This document shows positions 1-5,556 of a stretch of DNA of 5,705 nucleotides, one piece after another; within the stretch, counting starts at the first letter, position 1; each line of letters opens with the position of its first letter. The translations under genes were made by a program, and so were the position numbers. Below the pieces are notes generated by a model. That model was not told the DNA's origin. It was given only the letters and a program-made list of their open reading frames with translations, and did not search any database. Origin of the DNA: Pseudomonadota bacterium (GTDB lineage: Bacteria; Pseudomonadota; Gammaproteobacteria; Steroidobacterales; Steroidobacteraceae); contig JAJXWE010000137.1 in the NCBI GenBank assembly GCA_021781775.1, positions 1 to 5,705 on the forward strand, written 5' to 3'.

Positions 1-596
1 CGAATAACGAGCGGCTGGAGTTCCTCGGCGATGCGGTGCTGAACCTGGTGGTGGCGCGCGACCTGTACCGGCGCTTCCCCTCGGCCAGCGAGGGTGACCT
101 CAGCCGGCTGCGGGCCCGGCTGGTCAGTGCCGAGCCTCTGGCCGAGGTGGCCGGGGAGCTCGGACTCGGGGAGGTGCTGCAGCTCGGCCCCGGGGAGCTG
201 AAGACCGGCGGGTTCCGCCGCCAGTCCATCCTCGCCGATGCCTTCGAGGCGCTCTGTGGGGCGGTGTTCCTCGATGCCGGGCTCGAGGCGGCCGAGGCGC
301 TGATCCTGCGCCGCCTCGCCGCTCGCGTGGCGTCATTGCCTCCGCCGCAGGCGCTGAAGGATCCCAAGACGCGCCTGCAGGAGCACCTGCAATCGCGCTC
401 GCTCGCGCTTCCGGTCTACACTGTGGAGGGCGTCGAAGGCGAGCCGCATGCGCAGACCTTCGAGGTGCGCTGCGCGGTGCAGAGTCTGTCCCTGAACGCG
501 CGCGGGCGGGGTTCGAGCCGCCGCCGCGCCGAGCAGGAAGCCGCCGAACAAATTCTGGAGATGCTGTCTGACCGAGTCGATAAGTCTCAGCGCTGA
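1..596 (+). CDS. rnc: Ribonuclease III, 3' part (5' end outside window)
   Basis: This enzyme cleaves double-stranded RNA in the cytoplasm and starts maturation of 16S and 23S rRNA from the 30S precursor. The frame is open from the left edge (first full codon at base 3), giving 197 residues; about 35 N-terminal residues are missing compared with E. coli RNase III (226 aa). The first visible residues are the family signature NNERLEFLGDAVL. The acidic residues of the metal site align without gaps to the E. coli enzyme: E3, E6, D10, E30, D79 and E82 of the visible part correspond to E38, E41, D45, E65, D114 and E117. A double-stranded RNA-binding domain begins near DPKTRLQEHLQ (residues 120-130) and ends with the typical GSSRRRAEQEAAEQ helix. 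The last 29 nt appear to overlap the start of era, the usual downstream neighbour. Any autoregulatory leader stem lies outside the window. Identification is secure. Confidence 0.97.
   Translation, partial: NNERLEFLGDAVLNLVVARDLYRRFPSASEGDLSRLRARLVSAEPLAEVAGELGLGEVLQLGPGELKTGGFRRQSILADAFEALCGAVFLDAGLEAAEALILRRLAARVASLPPPQALKDPKTRLQEHLQSRSLALPVYTVEGVEGEPHAQTFEVRCAVQSLSLNARGRGSSRRRAEQEAAEQILEMLSDRVDKSQR
557..560 (+). promoter_or_regulatory. Shine-Dalgarno for a CTG start of era
   Basis: A GGAG stands 7 nt before the CTG at 568, inside the end of rnc. It is the only good ribosome binding site in the stretch where Era must begin, and it decides the start chosen for era. It could also be chance, because gag and gga are frequent in this GC-rich coding sequence. 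Confidence 0.5.
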
Positions 597-1494
597 TTCC
601 CCCGCGCCGCTGCTGCACTGCGGGTTCGCCGCGCTCGTGGGGCGCCCGAACGTCGGCAAGTCGACTCTCATCAACGCCCTGGTGGGCACCAAGGTGAGCA
701 TCGTCACACCGCGGCCGCAGACCACCCGGCACCGCATCCTGGGGCTTGTGCAGCGCCCCGATGCGCAGATCGCCTTCGTGGACACGCCCGGATTGCACCA
801 CCGCGCGCAGCGCGCCCTGAACAAGGCCATGAACCGCACCGCATCGTCAGCGCTCGCCGATGCCGACATCGCGGTGCTGGTGGTCGAGGCGCTGAGGTGG
901 ACCGGCGAGGACACCCTCGCGCTCGAGCGCATCGCGCGTTCGGGGCGGCCGGCGGTCGCGGTGGTGAACAAGGTCGACCGGGTGCACCCGCGTGAGCGGC
1001 TCCTGCCGTATCTGGCCGAACTCGGCGAGCGCCATGCGTTCTGTGCCCTGGTGCCGGTCTCGGCCCTGAAGTCCAACGGGCTCGAGCCGCTGCTCAAGGT
1101 GATTGCCGAGATCCTGCCGCTGTCCCCGCCGCTGTTCGAGCGCGACACGCTCACCGATCGCAGCGAGGCGTTCCGTATCGCCGAGACGGTGCGCGAAAAG
1201 CTCACTTTGGAGCTGAACCAGGAGGTGCCCTACGGCATCGCCGTGGCCATCGAGCGCATGGCCGAGGAGGACGGGCAGCTGGTCGTGGATGCGGCCATCT
1301 GGGTCGATCGCGAAGGCCAGAAGCCGATCGTGATCGGCGCCGGCGGGGAGCGGCTGAAGCGGGTCGGCACCGCCGCGCGTCGCACGCTGAACGCCCTGCT
1401 CGGACGGCGACTGCATCTGCGCCTGTGGGTCCGGGTGCGCGAGCACTGGGCCGACAGCGCCCGCGCGCTGAAGGAACTGGACCTCGAGCCGTGA
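568..1494 (+). CDS. era: GTPase Era, probable CTG start
   Basis: Era is an essential GTPase that binds the 3' end of 16S rRNA and assists 30S subunit assembly. Numbered from the CTG at 568 (308 aa; E. coli Era has 301): G1 loop GRPNVGKS at 25-32, G2 region TTRHR at 52-56, G3 DTPG at 72-75, G4 NKVD at 134-137, G5 SAL at 165-167. The C-terminal KH domain carries its GxxG loop as GAGG at 257-260, with alanine where E. coli has GNKG. The frame is open from 496 but holds no ATG, GTG or TTG before the GTG at 637. That GTG encodes the residue just before GRPNVGKS, and starting there would delete the first beta strand (CGFAALVG). The CTG at 568 has a GGAG 7 nt upstream and gives an N-terminus (MTES...) of normal length. 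The function is certain; the start is an inference. The stop overlaps the recO start by 4 nt. Confidence 0.93.
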   Translation: MTESISLSADSPAPLLHCGFAALVGRPNVGKSTLINALVGTKVSIVTPRPQTTRHRILGLVQRPDAQIAFVDTPGLHHRAQRALNKAMNRTASSALADADIAVLVVEALRWTGEDTLALERIARSGRPAVAVVNKVDRVHPRERLLPYLAELGERHAFCALVPVSALKSNGLEPLLKVIAEILPLSPPLFERDTLTDRSEAFRIAETVREKLTLELNQEVPYGIAVAIERMAEEDGQLVVDAAIWVDREGQKPIVIGAGGERLKRVGTAARRTLNALLGRRLHLRLWVRVREHWADSARALKELDLEP

Positions 1495-2243
1495 GCGCTC
1501 AGGCCCGTCGGGTGCTGCTCGCGCCGGGCTACCTGCTGCATCACCGCCCGTACCGCGAGACCGGTCGGATCCTCGAAGTGCTGGTGCGCGAGCACGGGCG
1601 CCTGACGCTGTTCGCGCGCGGGGTGCGCGGACCGAAGGCACGGCTCGCGGCGGCGCTGCAGCCCTTCCAACCGCTGCTGTTGTCGTTCGTGCTCGGGCGC
1701 GAGGCGGGCCAGCTCACCGGTGCGGAGTGCCTCGCGCCCGGCCCAGCGCTACCCGCCGCGAACGTCATGAGCGCGTTCTATCTCAACGAGCTGCTGCTGA
1801 AGCTCACGCTGAGGCATGATGCGGCCCCGGAGCTCTACGACGCTTACGCGGCGACCCTCGAGCGGCTGCACGAGGCGGGCGAGACGGAGGCGGCGCTGCG
1901 GCAGTTCGAGCTCACGCTGCTCGGCGGGGTCGGCTACGGACTCGAACTCGCCGTCGAGTCCGATGGGGCGCCGATCGAGCCCGGCGGGTTCTACCGGTTC
2001 CGGCCGGCACAGGGTCTGTACCGGGTCCGCGAGGATGAGCCCGGGGCGCTCGCGGGCGAGTCGCTGCGCGCGCTCGCGACGGGCGATCTGGGCGCGGCGC
2101 GCACGCGCGCGGACGCGCGGACGCTGCTCTCTGCGGCGCTCGCCGAGTGCCTCGAGGGGCGGGAACTGGCCACCCGTCGGGTGGCTCGGGCGGTGCACCG
2201 GGGGTCGCATCCGGCGCGTCCGTACGGGAAAATGTCGGACTGA
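1491..2243 (+). CDS. recO: DNA repair protein RecO
   Basis: RecO is a recombination mediator of the RecFOR pathway. With RecR it loads RecA onto SSB-coated single-stranded DNA and can anneal complementary strands. The GTG at 1491 overlaps the era stop (GTGA) and gives 250 aa, near the 242 of E. coli. An N-terminal OB fold covers about residues 1-80 (GYLLHHRPYRETGRILEV, then HGRLTLFARGVRG and ALQPFQPLLL). A helical domain follows from about 92 (SAFYLNELLLKL, LRQFELTLLGGVGYGLEL). The only cysteines are C80 and C220, so the zinc-binding CxxC pairs of Gram-positive RecO are absent, as in E. coli. A basic tail of about 17 residues follows the conserved GRELATRR end. A longer reading from a GTG at 1425 would lie inside era and is unlikely. 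Expression is probably coupled to era, since no strong ribosome binding site is seen at close spacing. Confidence 0.95.
   Translation: MSAQARRVLLAPGYLLHHRPYRETGRILEVLVREHGRLTLFARGVRGPKARLAAALQPFQPLLLSFVLGREAGQLTGAECLAPGPALPAANVMSAFYLNELLLKLTLRHDAAPELYDAYAATLERLHEAGETEAALRQFELTLLGGVGYGLELAVESDGAPIEPGGFYRFRPAQGLYRVREDEPGALAGESLRALATGDLGAARTRADARTLLSAALAECLEGRELATRRVARAVHRGSHPARPYGKMSD
2169..2185 (+). repeat. Perfect 7-bp GC hairpin inside the 3' end of recO
   Basis: The arms GCCACCC and GGGTGGC flank a 3-nt loop (GTC). It lies within recO codons for the ATRRVA segment, about 60 nt before the recO stop. No T-run follows, so it is not an intrinsic terminator. It may affect RNA folding or decay upstream of pdxJ, or may be incidental to GC-rich coding sequence. 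Confidence 0.4.
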
Positions 2244-2258
2244 GCCCCGATCCGGGGC
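2244..2258 (+). repeat. Short GC hairpin in the recO-pdxJ gap
   Basis: The arms GCCCC and GGGGC (5 bp) flank a 5-nt loop (GATCC), starting on the base after the recO stop and ending 13 nt before the pdxJ Shine-Dalgarno. A purine and A-rich stretch follows instead of a T-run, so termination is unlikely. It fills much of the 38-nt spacer and could limit ribosome read-on or coupling between recO and pdxJ; this is inference. Confidence 0.4.
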
Positions 2259-2271
2259 GAAACACACGCGC

Positions 2272-2275
2272 GGAG
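2272..2275 (+). promoter_or_regulatory. Shine-Dalgarno of pdxJ
   Basis: GGAG lies 6 nt before the GTG at 2282 and supports that codon over the in-frame upstream starts that fall inside recO. Confidence 0.75.
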
Positions 2276-2281
2276 AGTACC

Positions 2282-3016
2282 GTGTCCCATTCCCCGATCG
2301 CGCTCGGCGTGAACATCGACCACATCGCCACGCTGCGCCAGGCTCGGCGCGGGCGCGATCCCGATCCGGTGCACGCGGCGCTCGAGGCCGAGATGGCCGG
2401 CGCCGACGGCATCACGCTGCATCTGCGCGAGGATCGCCGGCACATCCAGGACGCGGACGTGCGCATCCTGCGCGGCCTGCTGAAGATTCCGATGAATCTC
2501 GAGATGGCCGTTACGGGGGAGATGATCGAATTCGCCTGCGCGGTGCGGCCGGCGCACTGCTGCCTGGTGCCGGAGAAGCGTCAGGAGCTGACCACCGAGG
2601 GCGGACTCGACGTCGCCGCTCAGCCCGCGCGGGTGCGCGAGGCGATCGAGCGGCTCGGCGCGCACGGCGTGCGGGTGTCGCTGTTCATCGATCCGGAGCC
2701 GCAGCAGATCGAGGCGAGCGCGCGCGCCGGCGCGCCGGCCATCGAGCTGCATACCGGCACCTACGCGCAGGCGAGCGGCACCGCGGCGGCGCGCGAGCTC
2801 GAGCGGCTCGCCAGTGCGGCACGACTCGCGGCGCGGCTCGGACTTCAGGTGCATGCCGGTCACGGGCTCGATTACCACAACGTGCAGCCGGTCGCGGCGA
2901 TCGCCGAGGTCGTCGAACTCAACATTGGGCACGCCATCGTGGCGCGCGCCGTATTCCACGGGCTGCCCGTGGCGGTGCGCGAGATGCGCGCGCTGATGAC
3001 GGCCGCGCGCGCATGA
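2282..3016 (+). CDS. pdxJ: Pyridoxine 5'-phosphate synthase PdxJ
   Basis: PdxJ condenses 1-deoxy-D-xylulose 5-phosphate with 3-amino-2-oxopropyl phosphate (the PdxA product) to form pyridoxine 5'-phosphate, the ring-closing step of DXP-dependent vitamin B6 synthesis. It acts in the cytoplasm as a TIM barrel. The 244 aa match the family length (E. coli 243). Visible signatures are LGVNIDHIATLR at 8-19, HLREDRRH at 47-54 with the active-site H47 and R49, MNLEMA with the catalytic E74, LVPEKRQELTTEGG at 95-108, HAGHGL with H194, and the phosphate-binding LNIGHAI at 213-219. The GTG start follows GGAG by 6 nt and gives MSHSPIALGVNIDH, the normal N-terminus. Its stop overlaps the acpS ATG (ATGA), the usual pairing in beta- and gammaproteobacteria. 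Confidence 0.97.
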   Translation: MSHSPIALGVNIDHIATLRQARRGRDPDPVHAALEAEMAGADGITLHLREDRRHIQDADVRILRGLLKIPMNLEMAVTGEMIEFACAVRPAHCCLVPEKRQELTTEGGLDVAAQPARVREAIERLGAHGVRVSLFIDPEPQQIEASARAGAPAIELHTGTYAQASGTAAARELERLASAARLAARLGLQVHAGHGLDYHNVQPVAAIAEVVELNIGHAIVARAVFHGLPVAVREMRALMTAARA

Positions 3017-3396
3017 TCTTCGGCATCGGCATCGACGTGCTCCGGGCCGAACGCATCGACGGGGTGCTCGAGCGCCGCGGGGAGCGGTTCATCGAGCGGC
3101 TGCTGATGCCCGAGGAGCGCTCGCAGCTCGAGCGCACGCAGCGGCCGCGGCGCTTTCTCGCCATGCGTTTCGCGGCCAAGGAGGCCATCGTCAAGGCGAT
3201 GGGCACCGGGTTTGCCAACGGTGTGTGGATCCGCGACGTCGGCATCGTCCAGAACCGGTTCGGCAAGCCCGAGGTCGTCTACTCGCAGCGCGGCGAGCAG
3301 GTGCGCCGCGCGCTCGGCATCGGCGAAGGCCACGTGACGCTCACCGACGAGGCGGGGCTGGTCGTGGCGGTGGCGGTTCTGCTCAGGGCACAATAG
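3013..3396 (+). CDS. acpS: Holo-[acyl-carrier-protein] synthase AcpS
   Basis: AcpS transfers the 4'-phosphopantetheine arm of coenzyme A to the serine of apo-ACP and so activates ACP for fatty acid synthesis. The 127 aa match the family (E. coli 126). The two metal and CoA-binding signatures are present: GIGIDVLRAERI at 4-15 with D8, and RFAAKEAIVKAMGTG at 52-66 with E57. The C-terminal strand pair reads GHVTLTDEAGLVVAVAVL, equivalent to the usual V-S-[IL]-[ST]-[DH] segment. The ATG overlaps the pdxJ stop by 4 nt with no strong Shine-Dalgarno, which suggests translational coupling. An open frame extends far upstream, but that part is a shadow of recO and pdxJ. Confidence 0.96.
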   Translation: MIFGIGIDVLRAERIDGVLERRGERFIERLLMPEERSQLERTQRPRRFLAMRFAAKEAIVKAMGTGFANGVWIRDVGIVQNRFGKPEVVYSQRGEQVRRALGIGEGHVTLTDEAGLVVAVAVLLRAQ

Positions 3397-3431
3397 TCCG
3401 CGCCGCGCGCGCGTCACGGGGAAGTGTGGGC
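3397..3431 (+). other. acpS-exonuclease spacer
   Basis: This 35-nt, mostly G+C spacer holds the ribosome binding site of the next gene near its 3' end. It contains no hairpin with a T-run and no recognisable promoter, so transcription probably continues through it. Confidence 0.6.
3418..3424 (+). promoter_or_regulatory. Shine-Dalgarno favouring the TTG start of the exonuclease gene
   Basis: GGGGAAG ends 7 nt before the TTG at 3432 but only 1 nt before the in-frame GTG at 3426. The spacing therefore selects TTG. Confidence 0.6.
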
Positions 3432-4211
3432 TTGATCAACTGTCTGGTATTCGACATCGAGACCATCCCAGACGTCGCGCTCGGGCGGCGCCTGTACGGG
3501 CTCGAGGGCCTCAGCGACGCCGCCGTCGCCAAGGCGATGTATTCCCTGCGCCGTCAGGCGTCGGGCTCGGAATTCCTCTCGCACGAGCAGCACCGGGTCG
3601 TGGCCATCTCCTGCGTGCTGCGCCGGGGCGACACGCTGAAGGTGTGGAGCCTCGGCGATGAGCAGTCCCCGGAGCGCGAGCTGATCGAGCGGTTCTTCGA
3701 CGGCGTCGAGCGCTTCTCGCCGGAGCTGGTGTCGTGGAACGGCACGGGCTTCGACCTGCCGGTGCTGAACTACCGCGCGCTGGCCGCCGGGCTGCAGGCG
3801 CACCGTTACTGGGAGACGGGCGAGTCCGAGCCGGCTTTTCGCTACAACAACTATCTCAGTCGCTATCACTGGCGCCACATCGACCTGATGGACGTGCTGT
3901 CGGGGTTCCAGGGACGCGGGCGGGTCTCCCTCGAGCACATCGCGCAGCTGCTCGGCCTGCCGGGCAAGCTCGGCTTCTCCGGTGCGCAGGTCTGGGACGC
4001 CTACCAGGCTGGGGATCTGGCCGGCATACGCCGCTACTGCGAGACCGACGTGCTCAACACCTACCTGGTGTACCTGCGTTTCGAGCTGCTGCGCGGACGG
4101 CTCACCGCCGCGGCGCACGAGGCCGAGCTCGAGCGGGTGCGCGCGCTGCTGCGCGCCGGCGAAGAGCCGCACTTCGGGCAGTTTCTACGCGCCTGGGAGA
4201 CCCCCGCATGA
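3432..4211 (+). CDS. Predicted 3'-5' exonuclease, PolB-like domain (DNA_pol_B_exo2 family)
   Basis: This looks like a stand-alone DEDDy-type 3'-5' exonuclease resembling the proofreading domain of family B DNA polymerases (COG3298 / DNA_pol_B_exo2 from memory). From the TTG it is 259 aa. Exo I is FDIET with D8 and E10, Exo II is SWNGTGFDLPVL at 101-112 with N103 and D108, and Exo III is YCETD at 202-206 with Y202 and D206, so all catalytic positions are present. Other strongly family-like blocks are RRLYGLEGLSD, NNYLSRYHWRHIDLMDVL at 139-156 and VWDAYQAGD at 187-195. No polymerase domain, signal peptide or membrane segment is seen. TTG is preferred over the GTG at 3426 because of Shine-Dalgarno spacing and because MINCLVFDIETIPD fits the expected short N-terminus. 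The natural substrate is not established as far as I know; a DNA repair role beside recO is only a contextual guess. The stop overlaps the rlmD ATG by 4 nt. Confidence 0.9.
   Translation: MINCLVFDIETIPDVALGRRLYGLEGLSDAAVAKAMYSLRRQASGSEFLSHEQHRVVAISCVLRRGDTLKVWSLGDEQSPERELIERFFDGVERFSPELVSWNGTGFDLPVLNYRALAAGLQAHRYWETGESEPAFRYNNYLSRYHWRHIDLMDVLSGFQGRGRVSLEHIAQLLGLPGKLGFSGAQVWDAYQAGDLAGIRRYCETDVLNTYLVYLRFELLRGRLTAAAHEAELERVRALLRAGEEPHFGQFLRAWETPA
4195..4199 (+). promoter_or_regulatory. Shine-Dalgarno of rlmD
   Basis: GGGAG in the last codons of the exonuclease gene stands 8 nt before the ATG at 4208 and supports that start over upstream in-frame codons. Confidence 0.7.
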
Positions 4212-5545
4212 GCCTGGCGGGCGCGGCGCGCGGTGAGCCGGCGCACGAGGAATGTGCGCACGTGAGTGCGTTGACGCACGAGGGCGACGGCATCGTGCGC
4301 GAGGGGAAGACGGCGTTCGTCCCCGGGGCGCTGCCCGGCGAGAGGGTCCGCTTCGTGCGCACGCGCCGCCACCGCGGCCATGACGAGGCGCGGCTGCTCG
4401 AGGTGCTCGAACCTGCAGCCACGCGTGTCAGCCCGCGCTGCGAGCATTTCGGGGTCTGCGGCGGCTGCGTGCTGCAGCACCTCTCGAGCGAGGCGCAGCG
4501 GATGATGAAGCAGACCGAGCTCGCCGACAATCTCGAGCGCCTGGCGCGCGTCGACTGTCCGCACTGGCTCGCGCCGCTCGCCGGCCCGGCCTGGGGTTAC
4601 CGGCGCCGCGCCCGGCTCGGCGCGAAATTCGTGCCCAAGAAGGACCGCGTGGTGGTCGGCTTCCGCGAGCGCAGCGCGCCGTACGTGGCGGACCTGCAGC
4701 GCTGCGAGGTGTTGAGCCCGCCGGTCGGGGAGTGGATCACGCCGCTCGCCGAACTCATCGCGACACTCGATATCCGCCGGCAGCTGCCCCAGATCGAGGT
4801 CGCCGTCGCCGATAACGCCACCGCGCTCGTGCTGCGAGTGTTGAGCCCGCCCTCGGCGGGCGACCGCGAACGGTTGCGCGTCTTCGCGGCGACCCGCGGG
4901 GCGCGCCTGTACCTGCAGCCGGGGGGCCTCGAGACCATCGAACCACTCGAGACATCCGCGCCGCTCGAGCCGCTGTACTACAGCCTGCCCGAGTTCGATC
5001 TGCGGCTGCAGTTCATGCCGAGCGACTTCGTGCAGATCAACGGCCCGGTCAACCGCGCGCTCGTGGCCCGCGCGGTCGAGCTGCTCGGCTGCGGGCCGGG
5101 CGATACGGTGCTCGATCTGTACTGCGGTCTGGGCAACTTCACCCTGCCGCTCGCCCGCTCCGGCGCGCGGGTCGTCGGGGTCGAAGGCGAAGCGGCGCTC
5201 ATCGAGCGTGCGCGCGGCAATGCCACGCGCAACGGGATCGCCAATGCCGAGTTCCACGTCGCGGATCTGTCGCATCCGCCCGAGCCGCATACCCCGTGGC
5301 TGCGCGGTCCGTACAGCCACGTGCTGCTCGATCCGCCACGGGTCGGGGCGCGCGAGATGCTCGCCACCGTGGCGGCGCTGCGTCCGCGGCGCGTGTTGTA
5401 CATCTCCTGCCATCCGGGCAGTCTCGCCCGCGACCTCGGCGTGCTGGTGCACGAGCACGGGTTTGCGCTCGAGGCGGCCGGCATCATCGACATGTTTCCC
5501 CACACCGGGCACGTCGAGTCGCTGGCGCTGCTCGCCGGACCCTGA
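4208..5545 (+). CDS. rlmD: 23S rRNA (uracil-1939-C5)-methyltransferase RlmD
   Basis: RlmD (RumA) makes 5-methyluridine at position 1939 of 23S rRNA using S-adenosylmethionine. It is 445 aa (E. coli 433). An N-terminal TRAM domain spans about residues 12-70 (ALTHEGDGIVREGKTAFVPGALPGERV). The 4Fe-4S ligands are C78, C84 and C87 in CEHFGVCGGC, plus C166 in LQRCEVLSP. The SAM-binding motif I is VLDLYCGLGNFTLPLA at 301-316, followed by GVEGEAALIERARGNATRNG. LLDPPRVGA lies at 373-381, the catalytic nucleophile C401 in YISCHPGSLARD, and the general base E437 in MFPHTGHVESL. The nucleophile motif reads SCHP where E. coli has SCNP. All key residues are intact, and the FGVCGGC cluster together with length points to RlmD rather than RlmC or TrmA. 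Overlap ATGA with the exonuclease suggests coupled translation. Confidence 0.94.
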   Translation: MSLAGAARGEPAHEECAHVSALTHEGDGIVREGKTAFVPGALPGERVRFVRTRRHRGHDEARLLEVLEPAATRVSPRCEHFGVCGGCVLQHLSSEAQRMMKQTELADNLERLARVDCPHWLAPLAGPAWGYRRRARLGAKFVPKKDRVVVGFRERSAPYVADLQRCEVLSPPVGEWITPLAELIATLDIRRQLPQIEVAVADNATALVLRVLSPPSAGDRERLRVFAATRGARLYLQPGGLETIEPLETSAPLEPLYYSLPEFDLRLQFMPSDFVQINGPVNRALVARAVELLGCGPGDTVLDLYCGLGNFTLPLARSGARVVGVEGEAALIERARGNATRNGIANAEFHVADLSHPPEPHTPWLRGPYSHVLLDPPRVGAREMLATVAALRPRRVLYISCHPGSLARDLGVLVHEHGFALEAAGIIDMFPHTGHVESLALLAGP

Positions 5546-5547
5546 GG
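5544..5547 (+). promoter_or_regulatory. Shine-Dalgarno of nagZ, overlapping the rlmD stop
   Basis: GAGG shares bases with the rlmD TGA and lies 9 nt before the ATG at 5557, so nagZ translation is probably coupled to termination of rlmD. Confidence 0.55.
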
Positions 5548-5556
5548 CGTCTGCGC

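Noticed and set aside
637..639. GTG at 637 as the era start
   Set aside because: It would begin Era at the residue just before GRPNVGKS, deleting the first beta strand of the GTPase domain and the conserved CGF segment; no Shine-Dalgarno fits.
124..1670. Several long antisense open frames opposite rnc, era and recO
   Set aside because: They are overlapping one another, rich in Arg, Ala, Pro and Ser, without motifs, and entirely opposite well-identified genes.
2244..2281. Intrinsic terminator between recO and pdxJ
   Set aside because: The hairpin stem is only 5 bp and is followed by GAAACACACG rather than a T-run.
1816..3012. Open + strand extension upstream of acpS running through recO and pdxJ
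   Set aside because: It is an out-of-frame shadow of two confirmed genes; its translation is Arg and Ser-rich, and AcpS begins normally at the ATG at 3013.
3389..3394. CACAAT at the end of acpS as a -10 box for the exonuclease gene
   Set aside because: No -35-like hexamer is present about 17 nt upstream, and the sequence is coding within acpS.
4061..5512. Very long antisense open frame (483 codons) opposite rlmD and the end of the exonuclease gene
   Set aside because: It mirrors the codon structure of a high-GC gene; the product is Arg, Ala and Gln-rich low-complexity with no recognisable domain, while the + strand carries an intact RlmD.
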